This document shows, one piece after another, positions 63,981 through 64,000 of a stretch of 64,000 nucleotides of DNA. Within the stretch, counting starts at the first letter, position 1. Each line of letters opens with the position of its first letter. The translations under genes and the position numbers were made by a program. This DNA is from Pratylenchus scribneri (Eukaryota; Nematoda; Chromadorea; Rhabditida; Pratylenchidae): contig JAQSEB010000029.1 in assembly GCA_030063045.1 (NCBI GenBank), positions 1,302,001 to 1,366,000 on the forward strand, in the 5' to 3' direction. The notes under the pieces were generated by a model. The model was not told where the DNA came from. It did not search any database and saw only the letters and a program-made list of their open reading frames with translations.

Positions 63981-64000
63981 TTTTTCGAATTGCATTTCAA

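Overview
The window is nuclear DNA from a small-intron eukaryote, almost certainly a nematode. Genes are AT-rich with introns of about 43-55 bases (GT...TTTTAG/TTTCAG). The recognisable host genes are an F37C4.5-like DUF4140/DUF4139 protein, an smg-6-like PIN nuclease and an unc-93-like transporter. The species cannot be fixed from sequence alone; a plant-parasitic tylenchid is only a guess.

Layout. 0-7.7 kb: an unidentified multi-exon minus-strand gene running off the left edge, broken up by minisatellites and non-autonomous hAT elements, two of them with readable 8-bp target duplications (one with a mismatch). 7.8-35.3 kb: one plus-strand host gene (F37C4.5-like, 10 exons). One of its introns (10,898-34,026) holds a complete Maverick/Polinton element at 11,161-33,785, with near-identical terminal inverted repeats and a 6-bp target duplication TTTATT. 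35.5-43.8 kb: two 27-bp satellite arrays in opposite orientation, flanking a coiled-coil gene and a multi-membrane-span gene. 44.1-48.1 kb: smg-6-like gene. 48.9-50.2 kb: two divergent paralogous 84-residue coiled-coil genes. 50.4-53.0 kb: a decayed Gypsy retroelement abutting a FLYWCH/MULE transposase remnant. 54.8-62.6 kb: unc-93-like gene. The rest is tandem repeats and MITE-like elements.

The Maverick is the centre of interest. A compact minus-strand block of intronless genes (19.8 to 12.1 kb) encodes the packaging ATPase, a pX-like hydrophobic protein, a charged protein, a DD35E chromo-integrase, a penton-like minor capsid protein, an adenain-like protease, a basic core-like protein, a major capsid protein and a small membrane protein. 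A second set of genes, most of them with short introns, encodes a protein-primed type DNA polymerase B (10 exons), a protein with two RING-like fingers, and a 15-exon protein with an OB-fold-like domain and an acidic tail (probable ssDNA-binding protein).

Between the two sets lie two plus-strand genes I have not met in this element class. One is a stand-alone PAZ-domain protein with no MID or PIWI domain. The other is a two-repeat TATA-binding-protein homologue that keeps all four intercalating phenylalanines. Several structural genes have a clear TATA box 50-90 bases upstream. The simplest reading is a virus-like element with its own promoter-recognition factor and a possible small-RNA interfering or binding protein. 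The function of both is inferred from sequence only.

Two coding regions carry an apparent single extra base: the host gene near 10.6 kb and polB near 27.1 kb. These may be real lesions or consensus errors.
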